Shown here: piece after piece, positions 12,473 through 22,900 of the stretch
How the letters are laid out: every line of letters begins with the position of its first letter
Position numbering within the stretch: the stretch's first letter is position 1
Assembly: GCA_002049455.2 (NCBI GenBank)
Contig: KV919153.1
Span: forward strand, 1-62,546
DNA from: Porphyra umbilicalis
Taxonomy: Eukaryota > Rhodophyta > Bangiophyceae > Bangiales > Bangiaceae
Length of the DNA: 62,546 bases
Reading direction: 5' to 3'
Program-made: the position numbers and the translations under genes
Notes under the pieces: model-generated
Database searches by the model: none
Told to the model about the DNA's origin: nothing
Seen by the model: the letters and a program-made list of their open reading frames with translations, nothing else

Positions 12473-12805
12473 CGGGGAGCCCCCCCCCGCGCCGCGGCGG
12501 CGGCCGCGTCGCCCGCCGCCGCCGACACCCCCGCGGCGGTGACGGTGTGGGCGCCCGGGGAGAGGACAAACGTCCACCCCCCCGCCCCGAGGCGGTACAC
12601 CTGCACGCGGGCGCTCGTGTGGCGGTAGAGCGCCAGGTAGTTGCCGAGGTCGTGGTCGGCCCGCCCGCCGTGGCCGCCGAGCAGCCAAATGATGGCGGGG
12701 GGGCGGTCGTTCCTCTCACGGCGGTCCCCGCCGCCGCCGTCCCCGCCGCCGCCGCCGCCGCTGTCGCCGTCGTCGCGCGTCTCGCCCCCGCCCGCGGCAG
12801 TGTCG

Positions 12806-12837
<32 letters not shown>

Positions 12838-13017
12838 GGCGACGCGCAGGGCCTTGTCGAGGTCCCCCTCATCCTGCGACGGTGCCGGCACGAGGCTGCC
12901 GCCGCCGTCGGCCGCCGCCCGCACGGCCGGCCGCAGCGAGTCGAGGTCGCCAACAACCGCCGCCGGCGGCAGGCGCCCCGCCGCCCACCCGCCGCCCGCG
13001 TCGGCGTCGGCGTCGGC

Positions 13018-13048
<31 letters not shown>

Positions 13049-13474
13049 CCCACCGCCGTCGCGTCCCACAGCCGGTCCGCGCCCCCGTCGGCGCACACGA
13101 GGCCGCCGCCCGACACGGGCGCCGCCGCCGGCGCGGCGGCGGCGGGCGGCGTCGTGGCGGCGGCGGCCACCCACACGAGCGCCGGCGGCAGCGGGGAGCC
13201 GTTGAGGAGCACCGCCCGGGAGCGGACGCGCGTTGCGGGCGACGGCGTGAGCAGCAGGTCTGCGAGCGCGTGGCACTGGGGGGGGGGGGGGGGGGGGGCG
13301 CCCCCCGCGCGCGCCCCGCCGCTGGTGGCCGCAGCGTCGGGGGGGGGGTGGCCATGGCGAGGCCGGGGGGGGGGGCGGACGCCGGCTCCACTGGGGGGGG
13401 GGGGGGGGGCGCCTCCTCCAACGGGCGGTGGCAGCGGCGGCCAGGGTGGTGGGGGCGGCGGCAATAAAGGCCAT
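12143..13474 (-). CDS. TPK: Thiamine pyrophosphokinase
   Basis: This enzyme transfers pyrophosphate from ATP to thiamine to make the cofactor TPP. Family motifs are present in order: AVLLNGSPL (about 13220), LVCADGGADRLWD (13100), PAAVVGDLDSLRP (12950), SQDEGDLDKAL (12875), LGGHGGRADHDLGN (12670), then in a second frame TTEGLEWDLDG (12340), STSNRVRRW (12250) and VRTSHPLLVTI (12205), stopping at 12143. The catalytic Asp-rich motifs and the thiamine-binding SxSN segment are intact. The likely ATG at 13474 (MAFIAAAPTTLAAAATARW) could be an organelle-targeting leader. Poly-Ala/Gly insertions enlarge the protein. Frames change at the 21-base G run at 13278-13298 and in low-complexity sequence around 12420-12540, where an intron is also possible. 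The gene converges on the FRAG1-like gene with about 13 bp between ends. Confidence 0.82.
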
Positions 13475-14617
13475 GGGCGCCGGCGGCGGGCGGCGGCGGC
13501 GGCGGGCGGTCTGGGGGGGGAAGCGGGCGGCACGAGTGTGACAACAACCGACGCTGGGGAGGATCGGTCCCGCGCCACGTGGGCGCAGCCGCCACAACGG
13601 CGGCTGATGTGGACAATTCCAATTGCTCTCTTGCCGCGCGGGACTTGGTGGCGGTGATTCGAGGGCCGTGGCGACGCCCCGGCTCGGCGCCACCGCCAAG
13701 CGCGGCCGAGGCGGCGTTCCGCTGCGCTCCAGGGGCCCCCGCACCTTTTGGCGGCCTCTTGGGGCGTTTGCCGTGGCTGTGGGTGGCGGTAGCGGCTGGG
13801 GCCTCGGTGCCAGCGTGTTTGTTTTGCACGCCAAAGGCTCCCACGTCGGGGATGGTGTTCACCACCGTCCTGACTCATCAAACAGGCGAGCTGCGACCCT
13901 CAAAGTCCCCGGAACAGCTCCAAGAGGCGGCCGGGCTGAGGCGGCGGGGTGGCAGCCCCCCACGGCCGACAGGCAGGGCGGTGCGGCATGACGCTCGCCA
14001 GCGGGCACGACTGACGCCACGGATAGCAGCAGACGACAGTGACAGCGTCTGCCGCGACGGCGTGGGTCACGGCTGCCCACGCCGCCCCCGACGTGGCCCA
14101 CCCACCGCCGACGGTGGAGCGATTGTGGATGCTCCAGCCGCCGCGGTGGATGCAAAGCGGGCTGACGCCACCGATAGCAGCAGACGACAGCGACAGCCTC
14201 TGCGGCGACGGCGTCGGTTACGGCTGCGCAAGCCTGCCCCTACGTCGCCCACCCACCGCCAAAGGTGGAGCGGTCGTGGATGGTCCAGCCGCCGCGGCGG
14301 ATGCGGTGCGGGCAGCTCTGATTTCGCCTCCCTCGGGCCCCCGGGAGGGGCGATACTCACAGCCGCGCCGTCGCCATGGTGTCGGCGCGCGCGTCCGCGT
14401 CGCCGCCGCGTCGGCCCTGGCATGTGGGGTTGGGGGGGCGGGAAGCGCCACCGCGACGACCCACGACCGTTGGGTGAGACGGTGGGCGAGGGGGGGGCGC
14501 GTGGTGGCGGTCGCGGCCAGCTACCCAGCGACTCGAGTCGTGCACGGGCCTGTGCATTCGCGTGGGGAGTGCGGCACGGGGGGTGCTGCGCGGCCGGGAC
14601 AGGAGGCGGGCGGGGCG
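13475..14617. other. Intergenic between TPK and the CACTA-like element
   Basis: Presumed upstream region of the TPK gene, followed by the tandem duplication described at 14011. No protein-like ORF was recognised on either strand. It ends exactly at the left terminus of the transposon at 14618. Confidence 0.5.
14011..14312. repeat. Tandem duplication, 2 x 151 bp
   Basis: Two adjacent copies begin with CTGACGCCAC at 14011 and 14162. They share GGATAGCAGCAGACGACAG-like and CCGCGGCGGATG-like segments over their whole length with roughly 15-20% divergence. No function is apparent. Confidence 0.7.
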
Positions 14618-14651
14618 ATCGTCTGCTTTAGAGGAATGCCCCATCGAGGCC
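14618..14651 (+). repeat. Left terminal inverted repeat of the CACTA-like element
   Basis: Pairs with 24682-24715 at 31 of 34 positions. The first 20 bases are identical. It is followed by TCGATGGGG, CCCCATCGA, CTCGAT and two TCGATGAG motifs up to about 14740. Confidence 0.9.
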
Positions 14652-15058
14652 TGGTTTCGATGGGGCCCGAACACCCCATCGAAAGGGGTCCTCGATACAG
14701 TCTTGATGCGGATCTCGATGAGAAACGAGCTCGATGAGCTTCTCCTTGCTCGACCGAAAGGCTTGCACAGGTGAGATCACTCGTGACTATCACGGATGTG
14801 GAACAACGCCCAGAGAACGTCCAATGGCAAGGCTGTTCTAAATGTCTAAACCAGCCAATGATGTGCCCCGGCGAGAGAGCGCAACAGTACGGTTATTGTT
14901 CCCCGCGGTGCGCTACTACTGCTTTTCTGCGCGCCGTCGTTCCACCGCTCTACCTGCCACTACGACGGGGGACACCGTTTGAGCAGCGCCGAGAAAAGGA
15001 CCTGAGTCACACTACTAAATGGAACCTATGTCACACTAAACTGCAGTACACAGCTGCC

Positions 15059-17770
15059 TCAAAGAATGAGGTCCGCGCCGTCGAGGCCGACGTCGTCGTC
15101 CCGTCCTTCGCCACCCTCGGTCGCGTACTCATCCCCACTCCCATCCTCATCCCCTTCCTCGTCATCGACGTCCCCTGCATCACTATCATGTTGGTCGTCG
15201 GCCGCACCGTCACCCTCATCGTCGACGCCATGCATCTCCCCGCACATTGCCTCCCCCGCCGCCCCGGAGTCGACGGGCGAGAATGGGAGCAGGTCGGCAT
15301 CCCCAAACTCATCGCCGTCGTCGTCGCAGTTTGCGTTGAGCGCAGCGCTGCCGTTGTTCCCGTCAGCGGGCCCAGCAGGAGCCCCCCCATCGGCAGGGCC
15401 GCCTTGACGACGGGTTGGTCCAGACGGTGCACGACCGCCCGGCCAGACCGAGTCGCTGCCACCACTCGGGTTGGAATCCGAGGCCGAAAACGAGCCGGCC
15501 GGGATGAGCACCATGTCGTACCGGCGCGGGTCCTTGGCGTCAACGATACTGATTCCGTTGAAGACACGGGAGTCGGACGGCATGACCGAACGCACGGCCA
15601 CCGCCTCCTCGCACCACCACTTGTACGTGCCGTCGGCGCTGCCCGCTCGGTGGCGCGGTCGGAGGCCCGCTGCCACCATCAGCTCATGCCGCGCAAAGCT
15701 TCCCAAGAGCATAAAGTGCCCCACGGTCATCGACACGTGCTCCACCCCCCCGGGCCCGGTCCCCTCGACGATGCGGTTGTGCGCTCCCGCCCGCCGGAAG
15801 AAGCCCTTAGCGGCGGCCGCCACCGCTCTCTGCCCCTTCTCCGACAGCATGAACTCGTCTTTTTCGAGCCACGTGGTGGCTTCCTCCTTCTGGATGTTCT
15901 CCCCGTCAATTTGGAGCACCTCCCAAAAGGGAGGTAGCGCCCACTTGCGGAAGTCCGTGAGCATGTGCGACACGTGCCCATTAATCCGCTTCTGGACCTT
16001 AACCATTTGCGTCTTGGTGGCCTTGTTTCGCACGGGGAAGACCGTCGGTTGGCACAAGTAGGTGTTGGCCTTCGCGGCATCGCAATTGTGCAGGCGCTCC
16101 ACCACCTCTGACATGACTTCCGTCAGGCGGTCGGGCCCGTAGAGGACAGTGCGGCTGGTGGTGGTGTGCGCGGTCTCTGCCTCGAGCGTCTTGCGAAACT
16201 CGGTGCGCACCACCGCCATGTCGCGGTAGTTCTTGTCTGCACGTGACAGAAGCTCCACGTCGATGGGCTCCTCATCGCAGTCCGCGACAAAGACAGGCTT
16301 ATCTGCCATCTCTTCCTTGACCGCAGGCGGCGGCTCGTCGCGCAACTGCACAACCGCTCTCGCGGTCATCTCGTGGCCGACGCCCTGCACCTCGACCTTC
16401 TTCGCCAGCCGGCTCAGGTCGCCGCGCAGGTGCTCGACGTTCTTGGCCGTCTCGACGACCTCCAAAATCACTGGCTGCAGACCGTTCACGATGGCGTGCA
16501 CAAGAGCCGCGTTCACGTCAGACGCGATGGGGGCGGCGTCGGCTTCCGAGGAAGCACCGCCAGCGCCAGCGCCTTGTCGAGAAGCAAGCGCCATCGCTGG
16601 TCGCGCGGCGTCGAGCACGGCTTTTGTTAAGGTCGCCAGCGTCAGCGTCTTCAATGTCTTGGCCGCCTTTTGGCCGCCCGACTTGGATGCGGGCCCGCCC
16701 ACTTTCTTGGCCGCCGCTGCAGCCGTCTGCTTCGCCTTGGCCGTAATAGATTTTGCGACGGTTGCCACCATGGGCTTGGCCTTCTTGGCTGGCGACGGAA
16801 AGCCAGCTTCAGCGTCCACCGGCTGAGACGCGAAGGCAACGTGCCGACCGCAGGGTGGGGGAGAACTTTCTCGTGCGGAAAAGGAGATAGAGGGCCGCCG
16901 ACCCAAGGGAGGCAAGCAACCGCGTCCCGTGGCGGCCGACAGCCCTCTTGACGAGGTGTCCGATCGGCGAGGTGGCGGTCGACACGGTCCCGTCGTAGGC
17001 ACGCCGGCCCGAGACGGGGGTAGAAAAGAAGCCACCACAGGGTCCGATAGTGGCGGCGTTTCGGGCCGAATGTAGCCCGGAGACGCCGGCGTCCCATAGC
17101 CCTGGTCGCCCCTCGTCCGCAGCAGTGCAGGTAGGTTGTATACCGACTGCGACTCGCCACCGTTGGCAAGAGTCCTGGGCTCCGTCGACGCCAGCACCGC
17201 CGGGGCCGAGTGGGCCACGGAGACCTCGTCAGCCTCGACGCCCGCGCTGCCACCGCCCTCACGAGCACTTTGGGCAGGTCTAGGTGCAGGGCGTTGACGA
17301 AAAAATCCCGTGGCCGAAGCCACAACCGCTTGCGCAACAGCTGCAGTCGTCCGTCCTGCCGACACAGCGGCAACTCCCGGAAGAACCGTCGCGCTCCTCG
17401 CTGTGCGAGGGGGTGGGTGCGTGGACGCCGCAGACCCGCCGCGGCGCGCGCGCTTCTCGGCACGCGCCTGCATGGCCTTTACGGCCTTGCGGTTGGCCTC
17501 GTCCTCCGCGTGTGCCTTCGCCCGCTCCTCCTCCGATACAGGCACGACTTGCATGCGGGCGGCACCCATACCGCACCGGTTGCCGGCGGCGTGGTGCGCG
17601 GGTGTTGGGGGCGAGCCGCCACAAGGGCGGGGGGAACGTTGCGGCAGGGGATAAAGAGGCAAACAAGGCGAGCCGCAGTCGTCGGGGGGGGTGGGCAAAT
17701 GGAGTGGTCGGGTGGGGGTGGTGGTGTCCATTGTGCAGACCAGCGCCAAGGTTGGACGTCGGGCGGCCAT
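15059..17770 (-). CDS. Accessory ORF of the CACTA-like element (TnpA-like role?)
   Basis: An uninterrupted 903-codon frame from the ATG at 17770, with a second ATG at 17731 preceded by a CTATTTAA TATA-like box about 40 bp upstream. Order of features: Pro-rich N-terminus; a charged helical segment EEERAKAHAEDEANRKAVKA (about residue 80); Ser/Pro-rich stretch; a Lys/Ala-rich basic stretch (SPAKKAKPM...KAAKTLKTL, about residues 330-380) that could be a nuclear or DNA-binding tail. A globular region of about 250 residues follows, with VVERLHNCDAAKANTYLCQP, INGHVSHMLTDFRKWALPPF and FMLLGSFARHELMVAAGL. The C-terminus is strongly acidic (DDDGDEFGDADLLPF onward) and stops with TGA. CACTA elements encode a second, non-catalytic DNA-binding protein, and by position this is the candidate. 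I recognise no named domain. Confidence 0.8.
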   Translation of the reverse strand: MAARRPTLALVCTMDTTTPTRPLHLPTPPDDCGSPCLPLYPLPQRSPRPCGGSPPTPAHHAAGNRCGMGAARMQVVPVSEEERAKAHAEDEANRKAVKAMQARAEKRARRGGSAASTHPPPRTARSATVLPGVAAVSAGRTTAAVAQAVVASATGFFRQRPAPRPAQSAREGGGSAGVEADEVSVAHSAPAVLASTEPRTLANGGESQSVYNLPALLRTRGDQGYGTPASPGYIRPETPPLSDPVVASFLPPSRAGVPTTGPCRPPPRRSDTSSRGLSAATGRGCLPPLGRRPSISFSARESSPPPCGRHVAFASQPVDAEAGFPSPAKKAKPMVATVAKSITAKAKQTAAAAAKKVGGPASKSGGQKAAKTLKTLTLATLTKAVLDAARPAMALASRQGAGAGGASSEADAAPIASDVNAALVHAIVNGLQPVILEVVETAKNVEHLRGDLSRLAKKVEVQGVGHEMTARAVVQLRDEPPPAVKEEMADKPVFVADCDEEPIDVELLSRADKNYRDMAVVRTEFRKTLEAETAHTTTSRTVLYGPDRLTEVMSEVVERLHNCDAAKANTYLCQPTVFPVRNKATKTQMVKVQKRINGHVSHMLTDFRKWALPPFWEVLQIDGENIQKEEATTWLEKDEFMLSEKGQRAVAAAAKGFFRRAGAHNRIVEGTGPGGVEHVSMTVGHFMLLGSFARHELMVAAGLRPRHRAGSADGTYKWWCEEAVAVRSVMPSDSRVFNGISIVDAKDPRRYDMVLIPAGSFSASDSNPSGGSDSVWPGGRAPSGPTRRQGGPADGGAPAGPADGNNGSAALNANCDDDGDEFGDADLLPFSPVDSGAAGEAMCGEMHGVDDEGDGAADDQHDSDAGDVDDEEGDEDGSGDEYATEGGEGRDDDVGLDGADLIL

Positions 17771-18967
17771 TAAATAGGCCGTCCACCCCGCCCCCGCTGT
17801 ACCACCCAGGTCCTGAGCGACGGCAGCAGCAGTACCCCCACGGCGCCCCCGCCCGGGCGCGTGGCGGGGGGGGCGTGAGGCGCGCGCCCATCCAAGCGCC
17901 GCCCGCCGTCGTGCGCGCTGGTGACGGGTCCTGCAAACACCTCAACGTGCCCTGTGAGAAGACGTTGCTAGCACCGGGGGGGGGTGTGGGAGGCGCGGCG
18001 CGCGCGCGCGGGGTGGGTGGGGGAAAAAGGCGCGCAAAGAGAAGGGCGGGGAGAAGCAGACACGGGCAGCCGATCAAAGGTCGTGTGGCGGGAGACGGAG
18101 GAGCGCCGTCAGCTCTGAGCCACCGGCGGAAAAGGCGGGAGCAAAGCGACGCACGGACGTGTCAACGGGTCGCCCAGACGGTTTGGCCCGCATGGCCGCC
18201 TTTGACGCTCGTGGTGTCCCCCCGCCTGCGCGACAACGAGGCCCATGCACCTCCGTGCGTCGGATAACAGCGGGACGCCACCCTCAGATTCGCCTCCCGC
18301 ATCGCACCCAGGCACCCACCCCCCTCCCGAACAGAAAGCTCACTCGGCACGCCGACTCGGTCCTCCGGCGCTGATACGCTTGGCCACCCCCGCGTCACTG
18401 TCAACCCCTACCTTCGCAAATTGCTTGCGCGGGTTCCAGGCGTGTGTCCAGAGCCAACGTGGGAACTCTATCCGGGCGCCGCAAAGCACGTCACGGGGCA
18501 CTTCAGCGACCGCGACGGGCGGCGTCGGAGTCGGTCCCTCGGCACCGACGGGACCCACGGGCGGCCAGGTGGTTGCTGGCAGGCGCGGTTGCGGGTTCTG
18601 CTGGGCAGCGGCGGCCACACACTCGCCGGTGCCACAAGCCCGTGATCTCATCGGACGGGGACTCACGGTGGAAATCGGCCGGATTGTGTTTTTTCGGACC
18701 GTACTTCCAGTACAATGCGATACATACACTGCGATCACTGCACAAACTCCTTCCAACCCTGCCAGGGACTAAATCTACAGAAGCGTATGTGGGTCCATGC
18801 TGCTGTTCCGTGGGCAGGTCCCGGCGTATTTTAACGGGAAAGGGTTTGGCACCATGCAGTTACATTAAATTCAGGAATGTTGAGCACCTGTGGCCGCAAA
18901 TATACGATTTTCGGGTGTTGGGCAAATATGAAGCGATCCGATCTCGTTTTGGGAGAAGGGCGCGCAC
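17771..18967. promoter_or_regulatory. Divergent promoter region of the CACTA-like element
   Basis: The non-coding interval between the two divergent genes, continuing to 19900. A CTATTTAA box (minus strand) sits at 17771-17778 just upstream of the accessory ORF. No other gene is recognised. The role as a bidirectional promoter is inferred from gene arrangement. Confidence 0.4.
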
Positions 18968-19399
18968 CCGGCCGTCGCGGTGGTGCTTGTCTTGCACGCC
19001 CGCTGTTGCCAGCGCCCGGCAGTCCCAGACTGCTCAGTTAGCCCCATCGGCCGATGGGTCTCGAGCTCTTTGCTCGACGTCGCACCCTCCCTGACGCCCC
19101 TGTGGGGGGCACCGGCCGTCGCGGCGGTGCTCGACTTGCACGCCCACTGTTGCCAGCGCCCTGCAGTCCCCGTCTGCTCAGTTAGCCCCATCGGCCGATG
19201 GGTCTCGAGCTCTTTTCTCGACGTCGCACCCTCCCTGACGCCCCTGTGGGGGGCACCGGCCGTCGCGGCGGCGCTCGCCTTGCACGCCCGCTGTTGCCAA
19301 CGCCCGGCAGTCCCGGTCTGCTCAGTTAGCCCCATCGGCCGATGGGTCTAGAGCTCTTTGCTCGACGTCGCACCCTCCCTGACGCCCCTGTGGGGGGCA
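18968..19399. repeat. Exact-period tandem repeat, 3 x 144 bp
   Basis: Units begin at 18968, 19112 and 19256 with CCGGCCGTCGCGG, and a partial fourth start lies at 19400. Each unit contains the palindrome CCATCGGCCGATGG, related to the GATGGCCGATGG motif in the right subterminal region, so the array may be an internal transposase-binding or enhancer array. Because 144 is a multiple of 3, a plus-strand frame stays open across all copies, but I do not consider it a gene. Confidence 0.85.
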
Positions 19400-19900
19400 C
19401 CGGCCGTGAGTGTGCCCGCGGGGGCTGGCCCCCCATCCCCCTTCGGCCCCCTCTGACAATCCCCTTTCCGGCCTCAGGGCTACGTGAGGGGTCCTGCATC
19501 TTGGGCTCCTCGTGCCATGGCCGCACCTTTTCTCGTTGAGTGGCGTGGGCCTCAAGAGTCGGTATTGCAGGCGATGGGGACGGGCTTTGCACCATGGGTC
19601 GTGCCGCATGTGAGCAGGGGCGCCTCGGCGGCCCCAACTGTGCGAACGGTAAGGGCACCTGTCCTAGGTGGTGAGAGCGGGGGGGGGTGGGCCGGATACC
19701 CATCAGTCGAGACGGCCCCCTGGCCGGCGTCGCTCCATATGTGGGTGGTGCGGCAGAGCTTTTGAGGCTCGCCGTGGAGCACCTGGGCCCGGCGCTAACT
19801 TGACGCACACATCCCCTTCCTGTGGTCGCCATGCTCGCTTGGCTGGCTCTTTGTTGGTTGTTTTCTATTGCACGCAGGGGAGGCGCCGCCTGCCACCACC

Positions 19901-22900
19901 ATGTCGGATGTGCCGCTTTCGGCACAGCAGCTAGAGTGTATTATCTGTGGGTACCGGACGCGAGAACTCCTCTTCCTGCGCCGGCACCAGCGTGCGGTGC
20001 ACGGGCGCGCCGAGGGGGATGGTCAGCACCGCCAGCGCATGCAGCCGCCGTCCCCTCATCTAGCGGCGCTGCAGCGTGCTGTCCGTGGCGACTCGTCGTC
20101 TGCTGCGGACGATGGCCGCCGCGATGCCGGAGGAGCCAATCACGCTGGTGGCGGCGAGGCACCCCCTCCTCGCCCCCCCACTCCCACTCTCCTTCGGGCC
20201 TTGACGGACACCCCAGCGTCTCCGCATGCCCCCCATCTCCCCACCCCCCGTTCCATCGCGGGCCCCACTCCGCCCCCGCACTCCTCGATGGACCCCGCCC
20301 CCCCCCCCCATCCCCCCCCGTCGACTCCTCGATGGATCCGAGCGGCATGGCTGCCATTGCAACCGAGTTGCGGGCGCTGATGGAGCTGACGCGTGTCCGC
20401 ATCGACGAGGCGGCGCTGCGCGGCAACATCGACCGCGCCGACAGCGACGATGATGCCGTTGCGTCGTCGCCAGAGTTTGTCTACTCCACAATTGCGACGC
20501 ACGTGCGCGTGCTTTATGAGGAGCTGAAAGACGTGCAGCGGGCGACGCCGTTGGCGGACGCGCGCTGCAAGACACCTCTCACCGGAAAGTTTAACTCCTT
20601 CCGCCTCCGCGCCCTGCAACGTTTTGTGCTCGAGGCGGGCGGCGCGGGCCTGTCGCTCAACGAGCAGGCCAAGCTGTATGAGTTCCTCGACGTGTGGGAC
20701 CGGACGAAAGAGGGAATGCCTGAGGACGCAGGACACTACCAGCTGCTGCGCGACGCCTTCCCCGACGTCGGCGCCTTCCGTCACGCGCTGCAGGACGACA
20801 TTGACAAGGCCGTCAACGAGGCCGGGTGGAAAAAAGTGACGCTCGTCGAGCTAGACCAGCCGTACCAGGCTTACTTTCGCTCCGCGCTGGGCGTGACGCG
20901 GGCGCTGATCAAGGCGGCGGGCGACAATGTGCGCTGGTGGAGCGGCGAGTCGGGCCCAGCGCCGCTGGACAACCGCCGCGAGACCCCGTTTGACGGGGAG
21001 GCGTTCAAGCTCTGCGAGAAGGAGGTTGTGGACAAGAATGGCGAGGATAGCGCCATCATCGCGTTGCACGTATTCAGCGACGCGAGCCAACTGTCTTGGT
21101 CCGGAGGTACGTGCGGTCGTGCCAGTCTCAACTGCGTCTTGGTGTTCGTGTGGGTGCACTGTCCTTCTGCATCACTATGTACTCTTGTCTCTCGGATGTT
21201 GCTAACTCTTAACGCCCTGCCACTCTCTCGTTGGTTGACTGCCTGTTGCACGCCATCCTCACAGCCCACAAACTATACCCCGTCCGCATCAGGGTTCTGA
21301 ACGTCGAGACGGACGCGGCGAAGTGGATCACCATCGCCTACATACCAATCGTCAAAAAGCTGCAGGAGCCTGCCGCCGATGACCGTGGCCGCGTACGCCG
21401 CTGCGGCGTTCTCCAGCGCGTGCTCTACGCGGCGTTCCGCGAGTTTGCGTCGTGCAGCCATACCGGCATGGACGTGCAGTACAAGGGGCGTACGATTAAG
21501 GTGTTTGGACGGGTTCTTTGCTACCTCTGCGACCGTCCCGAGGAGCGAGCGGTCCTGGCCTTGAAGGCCGGCCAATGCGACTTTCCGTGTAGCACGTGTA
21601 TGGTGCCGCTGGCAGAGGCCGGTGCGGCTGTGGCCGTGACGGCTGCCAAGCGCGGCGTGATCGACTCGCTCGCAGGCCAGATTGAGGCGGCCGAGCACCT
21701 TAGGCGGTCACGTCACCGGCAACGACGAGTCGCGCTGGAGGCCGTTGGCAGTCTCACGAGCTTTGTGCCGGCCTTGGCGGGGGTGGCCGGGCTGTTCACC
21801 GAGCCCCTGCTTCTCTACCAAATGATTGGGTTTGACATTCTCCACGTAAGTTCCTTTGCTTCTTTTTTGGCTCGGCTCTGAGTCGAGGTGCAACTGGCAG
21901 GGCTCTCTCTTGTGTCAGGTTTTTCTGACAAGTCCATTGCCCTTTCCGAATCCTTATCTGTTCTGTACACATCTGCAATGCGCTGTAGGTGATGGACTTG
22001 GGAGTGACCCGCATGTTGACCCAGAGGCTGGTGCGGGTCTTTCCGTTTATGTGCAACGGCGTGAGGCCCGCGACGGGCTCCATGGCGGCGGGGCGTCGCG
22101 TGACCAACGTGCGCTTCCAGTGGCTCGGGCGACGCAGCAAGGCAAGCAAGGCCCCACCAGGGTAAGTGTCGTTTGTCCACTCTGATATGCGACGCTGTTT
22201 GCTGGTGTGCCTGCGTCCGCTCTTGCGGTGCGTACTCATTGGGCGCCATCGCCCTGCCGGGCGACTCAAACGAAGGAGATACGCAGCTGTCTGGTGAGGA
22301 GGAGTGCCGCCTTGTGGCAAACCCACGAATGGCGGTGGCGGTATCGGCCGACGATGACTCTTGAGGAGGCCCTCTCACCTGCACACGTGCTGGAAAGCTC
22401 GCGGCGGCTGCTCTGGGTCGCCGGTCCGCTGCCCAGCTGGGGCCGCGTCTTCGTCTGTTTATGCACCATTTTCTAACGCGGCTCAGCACGATGACTTGCG
22501 TGGAAGTGTGCTGGCATGCCCTCCCTGTTTCCTACAGGTACTTTATCACCGGGAAAGAAAAGCAGGCAATGTTCACGGCCAAAAGCCAACGAGACGCCAC
22601 CCCTTTTGTTCCGTTTTGCGTCCCGGGAGTGTTTGGCCCAGCGCCTGGAGGGGCCCCATTGGGACCCGAAGAGAGCGGCACGGGTGTCGACGGCGGACCA
22701 GCTGCGGACGGTGCAGCAGCTCCAACGGGGGGCGACGAGAGCATCCTTTTTGACGATGATGGGGAGACGGACAAGGTGGACAAGAACTTCCACTTCGACT
22801 GGGCTGCCTACCGCGCTCAGTGGCAGGACACCCCTGTGGACGTGGCCGTCACGGCTATGTTTGCCGAGTACGCCAGGTTGTACGCACGCATGAGCCGGTT

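Noticed and set aside
18968..19351. Repeat protein encoded by the 3 x 144-bp array
   Set aside because: Open only because 144 is divisible by 3; no ATG-led, conserved or flanking coding context. It lies in a promoter interval.
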